From JAWKOK01 sp963848115 (GTDB lineage Bacteria; Chloroflexota; Anaerolineae; Caldilineales; Caldilineaceae), in contig CAWKCP010000005.1 of NCBI GenBank assembly GCA_963848115.1, positions 372,001-436,000 of the forward strand: 64,000 nucleotides of DNA, given 5' to 3'. The position numbers and the translations under genes are program-made. How positions within the stretch are numbered: the stretch's first letter is position 1; the number at the start of each line of letters is the position of its first letter. Below the pieces are notes generated by a model. That model made no database searches. It worked only from the letters and a program-made list of their open reading frames with translations, and was not told the origin of the DNA. This document shows, one piece after another, positions 19,705 to 29,518 of this stretch.

Positions 19705-21226
19705 ATGCAAAAATTGCTTGATAGACTTCAGGTCAAAGCGGTCAATGCCGGTGCATCGACCGGCGTAGACAGCTGGATCGAGGACGCCGACGGGACCGAG
19801 CTGATCTCCATCAACCCGACGACGGGCGAACCCATCGGCTCCATCCGACAGGCATCGGTCGAGAGCTACGACGCGGTTATGGCCAAGTCCCAGGAAGCGT
19901 TCGAAAGCTGGCGCATGACGCCGGCCCCCGTGCGCGGCCTGATGGTGCGAGACCTGGGCAACGCCCTACGCGACAACATTGAGCCGCTGGGCGAGTTGGT
20001 GGCGCTGGAGATGGGCAAAATCCGCGCCGAGGGCATCGGCGAGGTCCAGGAGATGATCGACATCTGTGACTTCGCCGTCGGTCTCTCTCGCCAGCTCTAC
20101 GGCTTGACCATGCACTCAGAACGGCCCGGCCACCGCATGTACGAACAGTGGCATCCGCTGGGCCCCGTGGGCGTCATCACCTCATTCAATTTTCCGGTGG
20201 CGGTCTGGGCGTGGAACTCGGCCATTGCCGCCGTCTGCGGCGACACCATCGTCTGGAAGCCATCGTCATCGACGCCCCTCTGCGCCATCGCCGTGCAGAA
20301 TATCGCCAACCAGGTGATGGCCGATCACGGACTGGAAGGAATCTTTAGCCTGGTCATCGGCAGCGGACGCACTGTGGGCCAGCGCATGCTCGATGATCCG
20401 CGGCTACCACTGATCAGCTTCACCGGCTCGGTCAGCGTGGGGCGTGGCGTGGCCACATCGATTGGCCAGCGACTGGGCCGATCGATTCTGGAACTGGGCG
20501 GCAACAACGGCATCATCGTGGCCGAGGACGCGGACCTGGACATGGCCACACGGGGCATCGTTTTTGGCGCAGTGGGTACGGCCGGACAGCGCTGCACATC
20601 GACACGCCGCATCATCATGCAGAAGGGCATTTCAGCCGACCTGACCCAGCGTCTGGTCAATGCCTACAAGCAGGTTTCCATCGGCGATCCGCTGGACGAA
20701 GAGCACGCTGATGGGGCCGCTGGTCGACGGCGGCGCAGTCGACGACATGATGGCGGCGATTGAGACGGCCAAGGCCCAGGGCGGCGAGGTCCTCACCGGC
20801 GGCAACAAGCTGGAGATGGGCGGCGGCTATTTCGTCGAACCGACCATCATCAAGATGCCCCAGCAGAGTCCCATGGTCTGCGAAGAGACCTTTGCGCCGA
20901 TTCTCTACCTGATGGAATATGATGATCTGGACGAAGCGATTGCCATTCACAATGGCGTACCTCAGGGACTTTCCAGCGCCATCTTCACCACCAATCTGTT
21001 GACCTCGGAAGCATTCCTCTCCCATGCAGGCTCCGACTGCGGCATTGCCAACGTCAATATCGGTACCAGCGGCGCGGAGATCGGCGGCGCGTTCGGCGGC
21101 GAGAAGGAGACCGGCGGCGGTCGCGAGTCCGGCTCGGATGCGTGGAAGGCGTATATGCGACGCCAGACCAATACCATCAACTTCACCAAGGAACTGCCGC
21201 TGGCTCAGGGCATTGAGTTTGGATAA
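19705..21226 (+). CDS. ALDH7 (antiquitin)-type aldehyde dehydrogenase, frameshifted
   Basis: NAD-dependent aldehyde dehydrogenase, about 506 residues after correction. Sequence style matches ALDH7A1/aminoadipate-semialdehyde dehydrogenase: EQWHPLGPVGVITSFNFPV, ELGGNN (catalytic Glu), GTAGQRCTS (catalytic Cys), SDCGIANVNI, GGRESGSDAWK and the C-terminal LPLAQGIEFG. The start MQKLL follows AAGGAGG. The frame breaks near 20706-20709: one frame reads DEEHADGA and ends at 20763, while the other reads TLMGPLVDGGAV. Removing one base joins DEE to TLMGPL. It is 9 bp from the ThuA-like gene, so likely one operon. Confidence 0.85.
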
Positions 21227-21235
21227 GGGGAACCC

Positions 21236-21874
21236 ATGAAGGTGTTGGTGATCTGTGACGACCGCTGGCATCCGGCGAGCACGGTGCGGGCGGGACTGAA
21301 GCCGCTGGCGGCGGCCGGGTACGAGTTCGATTTTCTTGAGGACGCGGCCGATTGGTCGGCAGAGCGCATGGCCGGCTGCCCAGTCGTTCTCTTCTCAAAA
21401 TCCAATGATCGAACACAGGCGGACGAGAGTGAATGGATGACGCCGGTCGTAGAGCATGCCTTTCACGACTATGTCGAAGCAGGAGGCGGCTTGCTGGTGG
21501 TCCATTCGGGCACGGCCAGCTACCAGGAGATGCCGGTGCTTGTCCCCTTGATGGGTGGCGTCTTCACCAACCATCCCAAGCAATGTCCGGTCACGGTGAC
21601 GCCGTTGGCCGAGCATCCCCTCACTGTGGGCAGCGATTCGTTTACGCTGATGGATGAGCACTACTTTATGGAGATGGCCGGCGTTGAGGTTGATCACTTC
21701 CTGACGACGACGTCGAAGTATGGTGATCAGCCTGCAGGCTGGCGACATTCCATCGGCGATGGCCGTGTCTGCGTGTTGACTCCGGGCCACAATGTCGAAG
21801 TCTGGCTGCATCCGTCCTACCAAGCCCTACTCGAAAACGGGCTACGTTGGTGCGCGCAGACAGAACAGGCATAG
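21236..21874 (+). CDS. ThuA-like protein
   Basis: ThuA-domain protein of 212 residues with a class-I glutamine amidotransferase-like fold (MKVLVICDDRW, GGGLLVVHSGTASY, GGVFTNHP, LTPGHNVEVWLHPSY). ThuA proteins are linked to trehalose/disaccharide use in Sinorhizobium and occur widely in sugar-degradation clusters. The AAGGGG ribosome site and tight spacing to the ALDH gene (9 bp) and to the next SDR gene (13 bp) indicate co-transcription. The reaction catalysed is not known. Confidence 0.8.
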   Translation: MKVLVICDDRWHPASTVRAGLKPLAAAGYEFDFLEDAADWSAERMAGCPVVLFSKSNDRTQADESEWMTPVVEHAFHDYVEAGGGLLVVHSGTASYQEMPVLVPLMGGVFTNHPKQCPVTVTPLAEHPLTVGSDSFTLMDEHYFMEMAGVEVDHFLTTTSKYGDQPAGWRHSIGDGRVCVLTPGHNVEVWLHPSYQALLENGLRWCAQTEQA

Positions 21875-21887
21875 CGAAGGGCTCATC

Positions 21888-22625
21888 ATGAAAAAAGTCG
21901 CGCTGGTCACCGGTGCGGATCGGGGATTGGGACTGGCCTTGAGTGCGGGCTTGCTTGAGCAGGGCTGGCATGTGCTTGCCGGGCAATACATGCCTGAGCA
22001 TCCCGAGTTGGCAATGCTGGCCGAGCGCTATCCCGATGATCTGATCATTCTGCCCCTGGATGTGGCATCGGATGCGTCAGTGCAGACGGCCATGGCGTTT
22101 GCGTCTGAGCGTGTTCCCCATATTGACCTATTGATCAACAATGCCGGCGTGAACTCGCCCGAAACGTATCAGATTCCGCTGGACGAGCCCCAGGACTTTG
22201 ACGAAATGCAGCGCGTCTACAACGTCAACAGCCTGGGGCCGCTGCGCGTGGTCAATGCCTTCCTGCCGCTGATGAACGCGGGCGATATGAAGCGGCTCTG
22301 CTTTGTCTCAAGCGAAGCGGGCAGCATAAAGCGGGCGACACGAGAATCCTGGTACGGCTACTGCATGTCCAAGGCGGCGCTGAACATGGGGGTCAAACTG
22401 ATGTTCAACCGGCTGCGACCGGACGGCTACACTATCCGCCTCTACCATCCCGGCTGGATGCGCACCTACATGGGCGGTGTCAAAAGCGAAACCGGCGATA
22501 TGGAAGGGGACGTCGCTGCACAGCCGGCTCTGGCCTTTTTCCTGAACGACGGCCAAACGAGTGAAGCTTTTGACGAAGATAGATTGGTGATGGTCGATTG
22601 GCAGGGCGAGGAGTGGCCCTGGTAG
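21888..22625 (+). CDS. Short-chain dehydrogenase/reductase
   Basis: Classical SDR of 245 residues. TGADRGLG (TGxxxGxG cofactor loop, near residue 8), NNAG, the catalytic Ser in FVSSEAGS and YCMSK (YxxxK) are all present. The start MKKVAL at 21888 lies 13 bp after the ThuA stop, whereas the longer reading overlaps that gene. The likely role is NAD(P)-linked oxidation or reduction of a sugar or keto-acid in the same pathway. Its substrate is not predictable. Confidence 0.88.
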   Translation: MKKVALVTGADRGLGLALSAGLLEQGWHVLAGQYMPEHPELAMLAERYPDDLIILPLDVASDASVQTAMAFASERVPHIDLLINNAGVNSPETYQIPLDEPQDFDEMQRVYNVNSLGPLRVVNAFLPLMNAGDMKRLCFVSSEAGSIKRATRESWYGYCMSKAALNMGVKLMFNRLRPDGYTIRLYHPGWMRTYMGGVKSETGDMEGDVAAQPALAFFLNDGQTSEAFDEDRLVMVDWQGEEWPW

Positions 22626-22663
22626 AATTCTATGATCCCCTCTTGTTCCATGGAGAACGAACA

Positions 22664-23140
22664 ATGATCAGCGGGCCAAAAGTATCGCCTTCAAGAGACG
22701 CACAGATCACGCTACAGGAGATCACCAAGGAAACCCTGCGACCGATTCTCGACCTCAGCGTTCGTGAGGACCAGGGCCAGTTTGTCGCGCCCAATTCGGT
22801 CTCCATCGCCCAGGCCCACTTCGAGCCGAATCACGCCTGGTTTCGTGCCATCTACGCCGATGACGCACCGGTCGGATTCGTCATGCTGTATGACGATTCT
22901 GAAAAGCCCGAATACTTCCTGTGGCGTTTCATGATCGACGCTCGCCGTCAGGGGCTAGGCTTCGGCAAGCGGGCGATGGAGGTATTGATCGAGCATGTGC
23001 GCTCACGGCCCAACGCCACGCAATTGCTTGTCAGTTGTGTGCCTGGAAAGGGAAGCCCCTGCCCCTTCTACGAGCATCTGGGCTTTGAATATACCGGCGA
23101 GGTTGAGCATGGCGAGAAGGTACTGCGCTTGGACTTGTAG
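22664..23140 (+). CDS. GNAT N-acetyltransferase, spermidine-acetyltransferase-like
   Basis: GNAT protein of 158 residues from MISGPKV, preceded by GGAGAA. The acetyl-CoA loop RRQGLGFGKRAME (R/Q-x-x-G-x-G/A) and the C-terminal PFYEHLGFEYTGEV motif are clear. PVGFVMLYDD and the 'YEHLGFEYTGE' ending resemble BltD/PaiA-like diamine and polyamine acetyltransferases. It is the sixth gene in the plus-strand run and is close to the SDR gene (38 bp), so may be co-transcribed. Confidence 0.82.
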   Translation: MISGPKVSPSRDAQITLQEITKETLRPILDLSVREDQGQFVAPNSVSIAQAHFEPNHAWFRAIYADDAPVGFVMLYDDSEKPEYFLWRFMIDARRQGLGFGKRAMEVLIEHVRSRPNATQLLVSCVPGKGSPCPFYEHLGFEYTGEVEHGEKVLRLDL

Positions 23141-23161
23141 AGTAAACAGAGGGGAGATTCC

Positions 23162-23893
23162 GTGACTTCAGAACAGAAACGTTCGAACATCGACACACCC
23201 ATCTATCTTTGCGCGCCGGTCAATGCATTGGTGGAAGGCATCTACGAAGAAAACGTCTCGTTGTCCGAGATCAAAGCCCACGGGGATTTCGGCCTGGGCA
23301 CGTTCAATGACCTTGACGGCGAGATGGTGATGATCGATGGCCGAACCTATCAAATCACGGCTGACGGACGCGTCCAGGAGATCATCGACGACCGGACGCT
23401 CAGTCCATTCGCCTGTGTCACCTTCTACGAGCCCATCAGTCACGATGACATTCTTGACGGGATGTCACACGAGCGGTTCGAAGCGTGGCTGGACGGGCTG
23501 CTGCCTTCGCCCAACCTGTTTTACGCCATTCGCATCGAAGGCAAATTCACCTACATCAAAGCACGGTCCGTTCCCAAGCAGGAGAACTACCGCCCACTGG
23601 TCGAGGTGGCACAGGACCAATCGGTCTTCGAGTTCACCAACTTAAGCGGAACCATGGCCGGGTTCTACACGCCGGCGTACATGGCATCGCTGAATGTGCC
23701 GGGCCTACATCTGCACTTCCTCTCGGAAGACAAGCAGGTCGGGGGCCATGTTCTAGAGTGCGCCCCCCTCAAGGGCCGAGTCGGCGTTCAGTTCATCCGC
23801 CGGCTGGAACTATCCCTGCCCATGACCTTCGATTATCTCACTCTGGATTTCCAGCGCGACATCGGCGCGGATCTGGACAAGGTAGAGAAGTAA
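23162..23893 (+). CDS. budA: Alpha-acetolactate decarboxylase
   Basis: Acetolactate decarboxylase of 243 residues, converting (S)-2-acetolactate to acetoin and CO2. Family features: APVNALVEGIYE, GDFGLGTFNDLDGEM, the zinc-binding GLHLHFLSEDKQVGGHVLE (His-x-His ... His) and the preceding catalytic FYTPAYM region. The start is GTG at 23162 with GAGGGGAG upstream. No acetolactate synthase is in the window. In many bacteria the enzyme balances pyruvate overflow, so here it could drain pyruvate from the upstream sugar pathway. That link is inference. Confidence 0.9.
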   Translation: MTSEQKRSNIDTPIYLCAPVNALVEGIYEENVSLSEIKAHGDFGLGTFNDLDGEMVMIDGRTYQITADGRVQEIIDDRTLSPFACVTFYEPISHDDILDGMSHERFEAWLDGLLPSPNLFYAIRIEGKFTYIKARSVPKQENYRPLVEVAQDQSVFEFTNLSGTMAGFYTPAYMASLNVPGLHLHFLSEDKQVGGHVLECAPLKGRVGVQFIRRLELSLPMTFDYLTLDFQRDIGADLDKVEK

Positions 23894-24033
23894 CGACAGG
23901 CAGCATTTTCCGCAGAGACGAGACTCTGCCTCAGGTTTCGACGGATTACCTACATCTGGTCTTGAATTGATCTTGCACCTTCAACGGCAACCATCATTTT
24001 GGGGTGTTCACAACAGGCCGCAATGATTGGCTT

Positions 24034-24265
24034 CGGGCGGCGGGCACAAGGGCACGCCCCTACCTGTTCGATTTGTTCTGAATCGACCGTGCGGCGGGCG
24101 GCCACAAGGGCACGCCCCTACTTGTTCGATTTGTTTTGAATCGACCGTGCGGCGGGCGGCCACAAGGGCACGGCCCTGCCTGTTCGATTTGTTTTGCATC
24201 GACCGGGCGGCGGGCGGCCACAAGGGCACGCCCCTACCTGTTCGATTTGTTTTGCATCGACCGTG
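24034..24265. repeat. 58-bp tandem repeat, four units
   Basis: Four near-identical units recur with exact 58-bp spacing (CACAAGGGCA at 24045, 24103, 24161 and 24219). Each unit contains the GGGCGGC ... GCACGCCC hairpin core found singly at 6410, followed by TGTTCGATTTGTTTTG. All frames give low-complexity ORFs that I regard as spurious. The rest of 23894-24344 shows no gene. Confidence 0.9.
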
Positions 24266-24344
24266 TATCATTTGATCTGTGGTCATCGATCGGCATCTGT
24301 GGAATTCTGTGCCAAAATGGCGCAACGCACATTGGAGAACCCGA

Positions 24345-25664
24345 TTGTCCACTGAACCACGCCGCCTGGCGGCTCTGCAACATCATGACTTTCGCCTCAT
24401 GTGGGCCGGCAACTTTGTCTCGGTTCTCGGTTCGCAGATGCAGTTGGTCGCCATCAACTGGCATGTCTACCGGTTGCTGGCAGGCACAACAATCACCGTC
24501 GATCTCTTTGGACGAGAGATCGCTTTGGGGGCGGAGGCGTTGGGGCTGGGCGGCGTGGGCCTGGCACGCGTCATCCCGATCATGGTTTTCGCCATCATCG
24601 GCGGCACCGTGGCCGATGTGGCCAACCGCCGTAGGCTCTTGATCATTACCAATGGGATCGCAGCGGTGCTGGCTGCGGTGCTGGCCTGGCTCAGCTTTGC
24701 TCAGCGTGACACGGTGATGACCATCTACCTGTTGACCGCGGCCGGTGCGGCCACGGCAGCCTTCTCGTCGCCGGCCCAACAGGCGCTGATCCCCAATTTG
24801 GTGCCTAAACGAGATCTGACCAATGCCATCAGCCTCAACTCGACCATGCGCCACATCGCCACCATCGGAGGACCTGCGCTGGCCGGGCTGATCATCGGCG
24901 CCAGCAGTGAGTCGTGGGTTTACGCCATCAACGCGGTCTCGTTCGCCGCCGCCATCGTGTCGCTCTCTCTGTTGCACTACTCGGGCAAGGTGGTACAACG
25001 CTCGGCAACCGGTTTGGGCTGGAGCGCCATTGTCGAGGGATGGCGCTTTGTGCGCGGCTCGCGCATCATCTGGAGCAGCATGATGCTCGACTTCATGGCC
25101 ACCTTCTTCAGCTCGGCACGCACCATGCTGCCGCTGGTGGCCGGCGAGATCCTCAAGGTCGGCGCCCAGGGCTACGGCCTGCTCTCCACAGCCGAAGCAG
25201 TCGGCGCCCTGACGGCAGGCACTGTGCTCTCGTTGCGGCGCGACATCCACCGGCAAGGAGTCATCCTGCTGGTCAGCGTGGCGCTCTATGGACTGGCCAC
25301 TGCACTTTTCGGTCTCTCCACCAGCTTCACGCTTAGCTACCTGCTCTTCATGTTCATCGGCGGCGCGGATACCGTCTCCATGGTCATCCGCCAGACCATC
25401 CGCCAGAGCACCACGCCGGATCGGCTGCGCGGGCGAATGACCGGCATCAACCAGATCTTTTTCGCCGGCGGTCCCCAGTTAGGCGAATTGGAGGCCGGCA
25501 TTGTTGCATCCGCCTTTGGCGTACCGTTCGCCATCGTCAGCGGCGGGCTGGCGACCGTGTTTTTCACCATCTTCATCGCAAAGCGCTATCCGCGACTGCG
25601 CAACTACACGCGTGATACCATGGTCGAGGATGAGGCACGCATGGCAGAGGCAAGTGTAGCATGA
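24345..25664 (+). CDS. MFS transporter, EntS-like
   Basis: Major facilitator protein of about 439 residues with twelve hydrophobic segments. The MFS-3/EntS-like pattern is visible in DFRLMWAGNFVSVLGSQMQ, GGTVADVANRRRLLI (the loop 2-3 D-x2-x-R-R motif) and DRLRGRMTGINQIFFAGGPQLG. TTG at 24345 is chosen as start: GGAGAA precedes it by 6 nt and the encoded STEPRRLAALQHHDFRL is the typical beginning; the ATG at 24279 lies in repeat DNA. The stop overlaps the dus ATG by four bases. The exported compound is unknown. Confidence 0.85.
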   Translation: MSTEPRRLAALQHHDFRLMWAGNFVSVLGSQMQLVAINWHVYRLLAGTTITVDLFGREIALGAEALGLGGVGLARVIPIMVFAIIGGTVADVANRRRLLIITNGIAAVLAAVLAWLSFAQRDTVMTIYLLTAAGAATAAFSSPAQQALIPNLVPKRDLTNAISLNSTMRHIATIGGPALAGLIIGASSESWVYAINAVSFAAAIVSLSLLHYSGKVVQRSATGLGWSAIVEGWRFVRGSRIIWSSMMLDFMATFFSSARTMLPLVAGEILKVGAQGYGLLSTAEAVGALTAGTVLSLRRDIHRQGVILLVSVALYGLATALFGLSTSFTLSYLLFMFIGGADTVSMVIRQTIRQSTTPDRLRGRMTGINQIFFAGGPQLGELEAGIVASAFGVPFAIVSGGLATVFFTIFIAKRYPRLRNYTRDTMVEDEARMAEASVA

Positions 25665-26614
25665 CGGACCTCGAACCAGACTTCCTGGTTCGCGATATCC
25701 CCATCCATGGCGATGCCATTCTCTCGCCCATGGCCGGCTTCTCGGACGTACCATACCGTGCACTATGCCGCGCCCACGGTTCGGCCATGAACTACACCGA
25801 GTTTGTGCCGGCCGAAGCGCTGTTGGGCGAACGCAACATCATGTGGCGACGGCTTGACGCCAAGCCGGACGAGCATCCACTGGTCTTCCAGATCTTCGGC
25901 AACGATGCACACCAGTTGCTGCGAGCGGCGCAACGGATCGAGGAACTGGGTCCGGACATCATCGACATCAATATGGGCTGCTCGACATCAAAAATCAGTG
26001 GCAAGGGTGCGGGTGTTGCCATGATGCAACAGCCGCATCTGGTGGCAGAGACCTTTCGACTACTGACCCGCCACCTCTCCGTGCCCGTAACCGGCAAGAT
26101 TCGCCTGGGTTGGGACGACGACAAACGGAATTACATTGAAATCGCCCGCATCGCCGAAGACAACGGTGCGTCATTGATCGCCCTGCATGGGCGGACCAAG
26201 GTCCAGCGCTACAACTTCGAGGCCGACTGGGACGCCATCGGCGAGTTGAAGCAGGCCGTGAGCGTGCCGGTGATCGGAAATGGAGACGTGCGCCGCCCCG
26301 AAGACATTGATGCCATGAAAGCACACACAGGCTGCGACGCCGTTATGATCGGGCGGGGCGCAGTGGGCAATCCATGGATCTTTTCAGGCAAGCATCGTGA
26401 TGAACTCGATTTCGACGAAATCACAGAGACCATTCACTTTCACCTGCAAGAGATGCTGGCCTACTATGGCGACCCGAAAGGCTTGATTCTCTTCCGCAAG
26501 CATCTGCGTCGCTATCTCTCAGGCCGAGTGCCCAAACCGCAGCAACGAGAGTTGTTGGAGGCGGAGAACGTTGGGGCGGTGGAGCGGTTGTTGCAGAAGA
26601 TCGTTGTGTTGTAG
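25661..26614 (+). CDS. dus: tRNA-dihydrouridine synthase
   Basis: FMN-dependent Dus enzyme of 317 residues that reduces uridine to dihydrouridine in tRNA. Visible are LSPMAGFSDVPYR (FMN phosphate/active-site N-terminus), DINMGCSTSKISGKGAG (catalytic Cys), KIRLGWDD, HGRTK (active site), and GNGDVRRPEDI with MIGRGAVGNPWIF for FMN binding. DusB-like, by overall pattern. The usual 'MGCP' is MGCS here, a mild change. ATGA overlap with the MFS gene indicates translational coupling. Confidence 0.92.
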   Translation: MTDLEPDFLVRDIPIHGDAILSPMAGFSDVPYRALCRAHGSAMNYTEFVPAEALLGERNIMWRRLDAKPDEHPLVFQIFGNDAHQLLRAAQRIEELGPDIIDINMGCSTSKISGKGAGVAMMQQPHLVAETFRLLTRHLSVPVTGKIRLGWDDDKRNYIEIARIAEDNGASLIALHGRTKVQRYNFEADWDAIGELKQAVSVPVIGNGDVRRPEDIDAMKAHTGCDAVMIGRGAVGNPWIFSGKHRDELDFDEITETIHFHLQEMLAYYGDPKGLILFRKHLRRYLSGRVPKPQQRELLEAENVGAVERLLQKIVVL

Positions 26615-26692
26615 GGAAGTGGGGATTGAAAGCGATGACGAGGATATTCTGATCGATTTCGAAGCACAAAACGATGAAGGCAAAGTATTCAC

Positions 26693-28267
26693 ATGGCAAA
26701 GTCCGTGCAGAAAGAAGAGACAAAGATTCTCCTTACCGGGGCAAATGGTGCGCTTGCACGAGCATTCACCAGGGCCTGGTCCGGCATTGATCTGTTTGCT
26801 GTAGACACTCACTTTGATGAGCCTGTGCACGGCACAACACAGATTGTCGGCGATCTGCGCGATCCGGACCTTCTCAGTGACGTGATTGACGAGGTGGATG
26901 CCATTGTTCATCTGGCGCCCCTCTTCACCGATCTGGCGTCGACGCCGGAGACACTCGACCACACTGTCCAGGGTACCTATCAACTGGCGACAGCCGCGGC
27001 AGAGGCCGGGGTCAGCTGTTTCATTCTCGGTAGCACGCTGGACCAATTCGGCACGGAATGGAGTCGCTACCAAGTGAACGAATCGTGGCGGCCACGGCCC
27101 GAACCGACGCCCGACCAGCTTCCGCTCCATCTGGCCGAGGTGGCGCTGCGCGAGGTGGCACGAGTGACGGCCCTGCCGTCGATCTGCCTGCGCTTTGGAC
27201 ACGTGGTCGATTCGGTGTCAACCAACGGCATACCCTTCGATCCATTTTGGCTACACATTGAAGACGCGGTTGCCGCCATCTTGAACACGCTGGCTGTGGA
27301 GGAGATCGGCGGCTGGAGAATCTACCACATTGGGGCCAAAGGCCCAATGGCCGCAATGGCAAGTGATCGAGCAACAAAGGAGTTGGACTACCAGCCTCAG
27401 CGCGATTTCCGTGATCGCTGGCCGAAGAAATCGGCGACCCCACAGAAGACAACGGTCGCACCGATTCCAGCACGTTCCATTCGCAAGGCCGTGGTCTTCG
27501 GCGCAGGCGGCCCATTGGGCAGCGTCGTCGCTGGAGAGTTGGCAGAGGACTATGAGTTGTTGTTAACGGATCTGCAATCGATTGACTGGCTATTGACCAA
27601 CGCGAAACCGCAGGCGCCGGGTGCGCCCCTTCCCGTGGCGCCGACATTGTCTCAAACGTGGCAGGCCGTCGACGTCTGCGACGCCGAGCAGGTACTGGAC
27701 GCATGTGCAGGGGCCGATGCCATCATCAATCTGGCGGTGGCACGCTATGGCGTGTCGCCTTCCTTCCGGGTCAACATGCTCGGTGCGTACAACGTGATGG
27801 CCGCAGCCGTGGCCCATGGGATCCAGCGGGTCATCCATACCGGCCCGTTCATGATGGGCGACTGCGGTGCGTTCGGCTACGACTGGGACACCTACGTCGT
27901 CGATGACGCACCGCCACGACCCGGCATCGGCTGGGTCTACATCCCCAGCAAGTTGGCCGGTCAAGAGATCTGCCGCATCTACGCCGAGTATTTCGGCCTC
28001 TGCGTGCCCGCGCTGGGCTTTGCCCAGTTCGTCAACCCGGATGTCAGACCACCGCACGGCGTTGCTCCGCTGGCTGTGTCGTGGGAAGATGCCGCTCGGG
28101 CCGTACGTGCAGCGATGGAGGTCGAGTCATTGCCCCACCGCTTCGAGTATTTCCATATTGGCGTCGACCTGCCGCACGGCGTCTTTCCAGTGGAAAAAGC
28201 GGAGAGACTCTTGGGATGGCGCGCACAAGAGAGTCTAGTCGATTTCTATAACAGACCCGACACATAA
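26693..28267 (+). CDS. Tandem NAD-dependent epimerase/dehydratase-like protein
   Basis: Protein of 524 residues built from two extended-SDR (epimerase) domains. Domain 1 (about 10-250) has the nucleotide loop TGANGALA, but the expected YxxxK position reads LHLAE, so it is probably not catalytic. Domain 2 (about 265-520) has FGAGGPLGSVVAG and an intact YIPSK. Internal duplication with one degenerate half is unusual; most family members have one domain of ~300 residues. It follows dus by 78 bp. The likely substrate is a nucleotide sugar or other sugar derivative; not proven. Confidence 0.78.
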   Translation: MAKSVQKEETKILLTGANGALARAFTRAWSGIDLFAVDTHFDEPVHGTTQIVGDLRDPDLLSDVIDEVDAIVHLAPLFTDLASTPETLDHTVQGTYQLATAAAEAGVSCFILGSTLDQFGTEWSRYQVNESWRPRPEPTPDQLPLHLAEVALREVARVTALPSICLRFGHVVDSVSTNGIPFDPFWLHIEDAVAAILNTLAVEEIGGWRIYHIGAKGPMAAMASDRATKELDYQPQRDFRDRWPKKSATPQKTTVAPIPARSIRKAVVFGAGGPLGSVVAGELAEDYELLLTDLQSIDWLLTNAKPQAPGAPLPVAPTLSQTWQAVDVCDAEQVLDACAGADAIINLAVARYGVSPSFRVNMLGAYNVMAAAVAHGIQRVIHTGPFMMGDCGAFGYDWDTYVVDDAPPRPGIGWVYIPSKLAGQEICRIYAEYFGLCVPALGFAQFVNPDVRPPHGVAPLAVSWEDAARAVRAAMEVESLPHRFEYFHIGVDLPHGVFPVEKAERLLGWRAQESLVDFYNRPDT

Positions 28268-28368
28268 AAAAGAAAACTTCCTACGCTTCAACGGTGCAGT
28301 TGGGGCATTGATTGTGGACAATGACTTAGCGATGCCTTCATTCGGGAGAATGACAAGAGGGACCAGCG

Positions 28369-29335
28369 ATGAGCAAGACAAATACGATGGATATGGACGT
28401 AGACAGAGCGTACTCTTTCCTCACTGCGCATTTCGGCGCTTCCCCTTCCGAAGTCACGCTCATCGGCGAAGGGGCATGGTCGAGATGTTATGGCTTTCGC
28501 CATGATGGCCGGGAGCTTGCCGTCCGCTTCGGCCACTACGTAGACGACTTTGAGAAGGACAGGCTGGCCTACGCATATGCCGGGCCGGGATTGCCGATAC
28601 CGGAAGTGCTAGACATCGGGCAGGCATTCGATGGGTACTATGCCATCGCCACTCGTGTGCATGGCGTGCCCCTGGAGAGCCTGGATGCCGGCCAATGGCG
28701 CGTTGTTGTTCCGTCGCTTGCGGCAGCGTTGGAAGCGATGCGCACTGCGGATCTCTCGGGCGCAAAAGGGTTTGGCGGTTGGGGAAATGCGGAAATGGCG
28801 TCACACACTTGCTGGTCCGACTATTTGCTGGCCGTGGCAGACGACACGCCGGATCAGCGCGGCCATGGTTGGAAGGCACGGCTGGCGACAAGGCCCGGAG
28901 ACAACGCAACATTCACCTGGGGCTACGAGTTGCTCAAAGAAGTTGTGTCCGACGCCATTCCCCGTTGCCTGATCCACGGCGATCTGATCAATCGCAACGT
29001 CTTGGTCGACAACCGTGCCAACGCACACGGCGCAATTTCGGGCATCTTCGACTGGGGATGTTCCAAGTACGGCGACCATCTCTACGACCTGGCCTGGTTC
29101 GAGTTCTGGGCGTCCTGGTATCCGGAACTGGACATGCAACTGCTGCGGTCGGAGATTGAAGAAGCGATGGCAGGCGGTGGGCTATGTGCCTGCGGACAAA
29201 CAACGTAGGCTTGCGGCCTGCTATCTGCACATTGGCCTGGAGCACCTGGCCTACAACGCCTTCCTGGGCGATTGGACCATGCTTTCGGCGACCGCTGAGC
29301 GTATGAGGGCGTTGGTGAGTGAAACAGAGAAGTGA
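28369..29335 (+). CDS. APH-like phosphotransferase, frameshifted
   Basis: Kinase-like protein of the aminoglycoside phosphotransferase/choline kinase fold, about 321 residues after correction. It has Brenner's catalytic motif HGDLINRNVLVD and the DFG-equivalent FDWGCSKYGD, followed by the usual AWFEFW helix. The frame breaks near 29170-29174, where AMAGGGLCACG stops at 29208 but the alternate frame AVGYVPADKQRRL runs to 29335. Removing one base restores the C-terminal helices. Substrate could be an aminoglycoside, a macrolide or a small metabolite; sequence alone does not say. Confidence 0.78.
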
Positions 29336-29518
29336 GCGAATGCCGGTCCATTCAAGGTAATCTGAGGCAATATCCACCTAAAACCGCTGGAATCCGGCAC
29401 CATCAGGATCGATGATGTTTCAGGGTGAGGCACGATTCCGCACACGGTCGAACGCAACATGGATCTGATTTCATTTCGAGTGCCACGACTTTCGCAGATC
29501 GGCATCGGGCGGACTTTG

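Noticed and set aside
24034..24265. CRISPR array
   Set aside because: The 58-bp units are contiguous with no unique spacers and no cas genes are present.
24027..24352. ORFs with RAATRARP/GGHKGTPLP repeats
   Set aside because: They only translate the 58-bp tandem repeat and exist in several frames on both strands.
24234..25256. 340-codon minus-strand ORF
   Set aside because: It is antisense to the MFS transporter; the sequence is Gln/His/Arg-rich low-complexity shadow.
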